Below, one piece after another: positions 63,912 to 64,000 of a stretch of 64,000 nt of DNA (position 1 is its first letter; every line of letters starts with the position of its first letter). Source of the DNA: Conexibacter woesei DSM 14684 (GTDB taxonomy: Bacteria; Actinomycetota; Thermoleophilia; Solirubrobacterales; Solirubrobacteraceae); NCBI RefSeq assembly GCF_000025265.1, contig NC_013739.1, positions 3,696,001-3,760,000 of the forward strand, read 5' to 3'. The translations under genes and the position numbers were made by a program. The notes under the pieces are model-generated. The model saw nothing but the letters and a program-made list of their open reading frames with translations. It made no database searches and was not told where the DNA came from.

Positions 63912-63917
63912 TACCTT
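63912..63917 (+). promoter_or_regulatory. -10-like element (TACCTT) of the gene at the window end
   Basis: TACCTT ends nine bases before the ATG at 63927. Confidence 0.3.
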
Positions 63918-63926
63918 CACGAACAC

Positions 63927-64000
63927 ATGTTCTCTTCTCGTGCACCCAAGCTTCTCGGCGCCGCGCTGATGGACCTCGCCGAGGCCGTTCTGCGTCCGGT
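63927..64000 (+). CDS. Start of an unidentified gene (partial, cut by window end)
   Basis: An open frame MFSSRAPKLLGAALMDLAEAV runs to the end of the window. The 24 visible residues do not allow a family call. A TANNNT element precedes it, and the ATG is the first good start after a 333-base gap. Confidence 0.4.
   Translation, partial: MFSSRAPKLLGAALMDLAEAVLRP

Overview
The window is high-GC (by eye about 70%) DNA packed with short-gap and overlapping genes. Gene order and content point to an actinobacterium of the Thermoleophilia/Solirubrobacterales type (Conexibacter-like). The clues are an actinobacterial rpsB-tsf-pyrH-frr-uppS-cdsA / dxr-rseP / ispG / proS cluster, a sepF-yggT neighbourhood, a GarA/FtsR-like FHA-MerR pair, an RsiG-like small protein, a wax-ester-synthase/DGAT and many apparently leaderless genes. 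Taxonomy is inferred; no rRNA gene is present. I saw no prophage, IS element, CRISPR array, tRNA or rRNA.

Layout. 1-6.3 kb: 3' end of a YbbN-like gene, the potassium system trkA-trkH, a DsbA/FrnE-like protein, dinB, and an exported RlpA-like cell-wall protein whose leader is a c-di-AMP (ydaO-type) riboswitch under a CRP-type site. 6.6-17 kb: WS/DGAT, a small membrane protein, nadE, ald with a divergent PucR regulator, a thioesterase, a sigma4-like/membrane-anchored fusion protein, and two tandem paralogous secreted proteins of unknown function. 16.8-19.4 kb: operon rsiG-like - FHA - merR - apt - SRPBCC. 19.5-25.1 kb: pgsA, proS, a secreted clan-A glycosidase-like protein, an alpha/beta hydrolase and ispG.

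25.2-34.6 kb: a ten-gene urea operon, urtABCDE (urea ABC importer) then ureAB (fused), ureC, ureF, ureG, ureD, almost entirely coupled by ATGA/GTGA/TGATG overlaps. It imports urea and hydrolyses it to ammonia and CO2; ureE is absent. It separates ispG from rseP-dxr, which are often close together. 34.6-45.4 kb: an acyl-CoA synthetase, rseP, dxr, a secreted beta-propeller protein, cdsA, uppS, frr, pyrH, tsf and an rpsB with a very long low-complexity tail. 45.5-51.5 kb: rluD-like, lspA, yggT, proC, sepF, yggS, pgeF and a CCA-adding/poly(A) polymerase-type gene with a Gly/Ala insertion. 51.5-53.1 kb: an anchored PQQ-type propeller with an Ala/Arg tail. 53.1-60.1 kb: murA followed by hisZ-G-D-B-H-A-F. 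60.2-64 kb: an HD-domain protein, an MFS transporter, a zinc-ribbon-like protein, an isocitrate-dehydrogenase-like enzyme and the start of one more gene.

The points most worth following up are the CRP-site plus c-di-AMP riboswitch leader at 6285-6554, the single-motif RsiG homologue at 19120-19374, the zinc-ribbon/FHA protein next to it, the rpsB extension and leader hairpin, a dispersed 39-nt palindromic element (10519 and 63707), and the paralogous secreted pair at 15465-16743.
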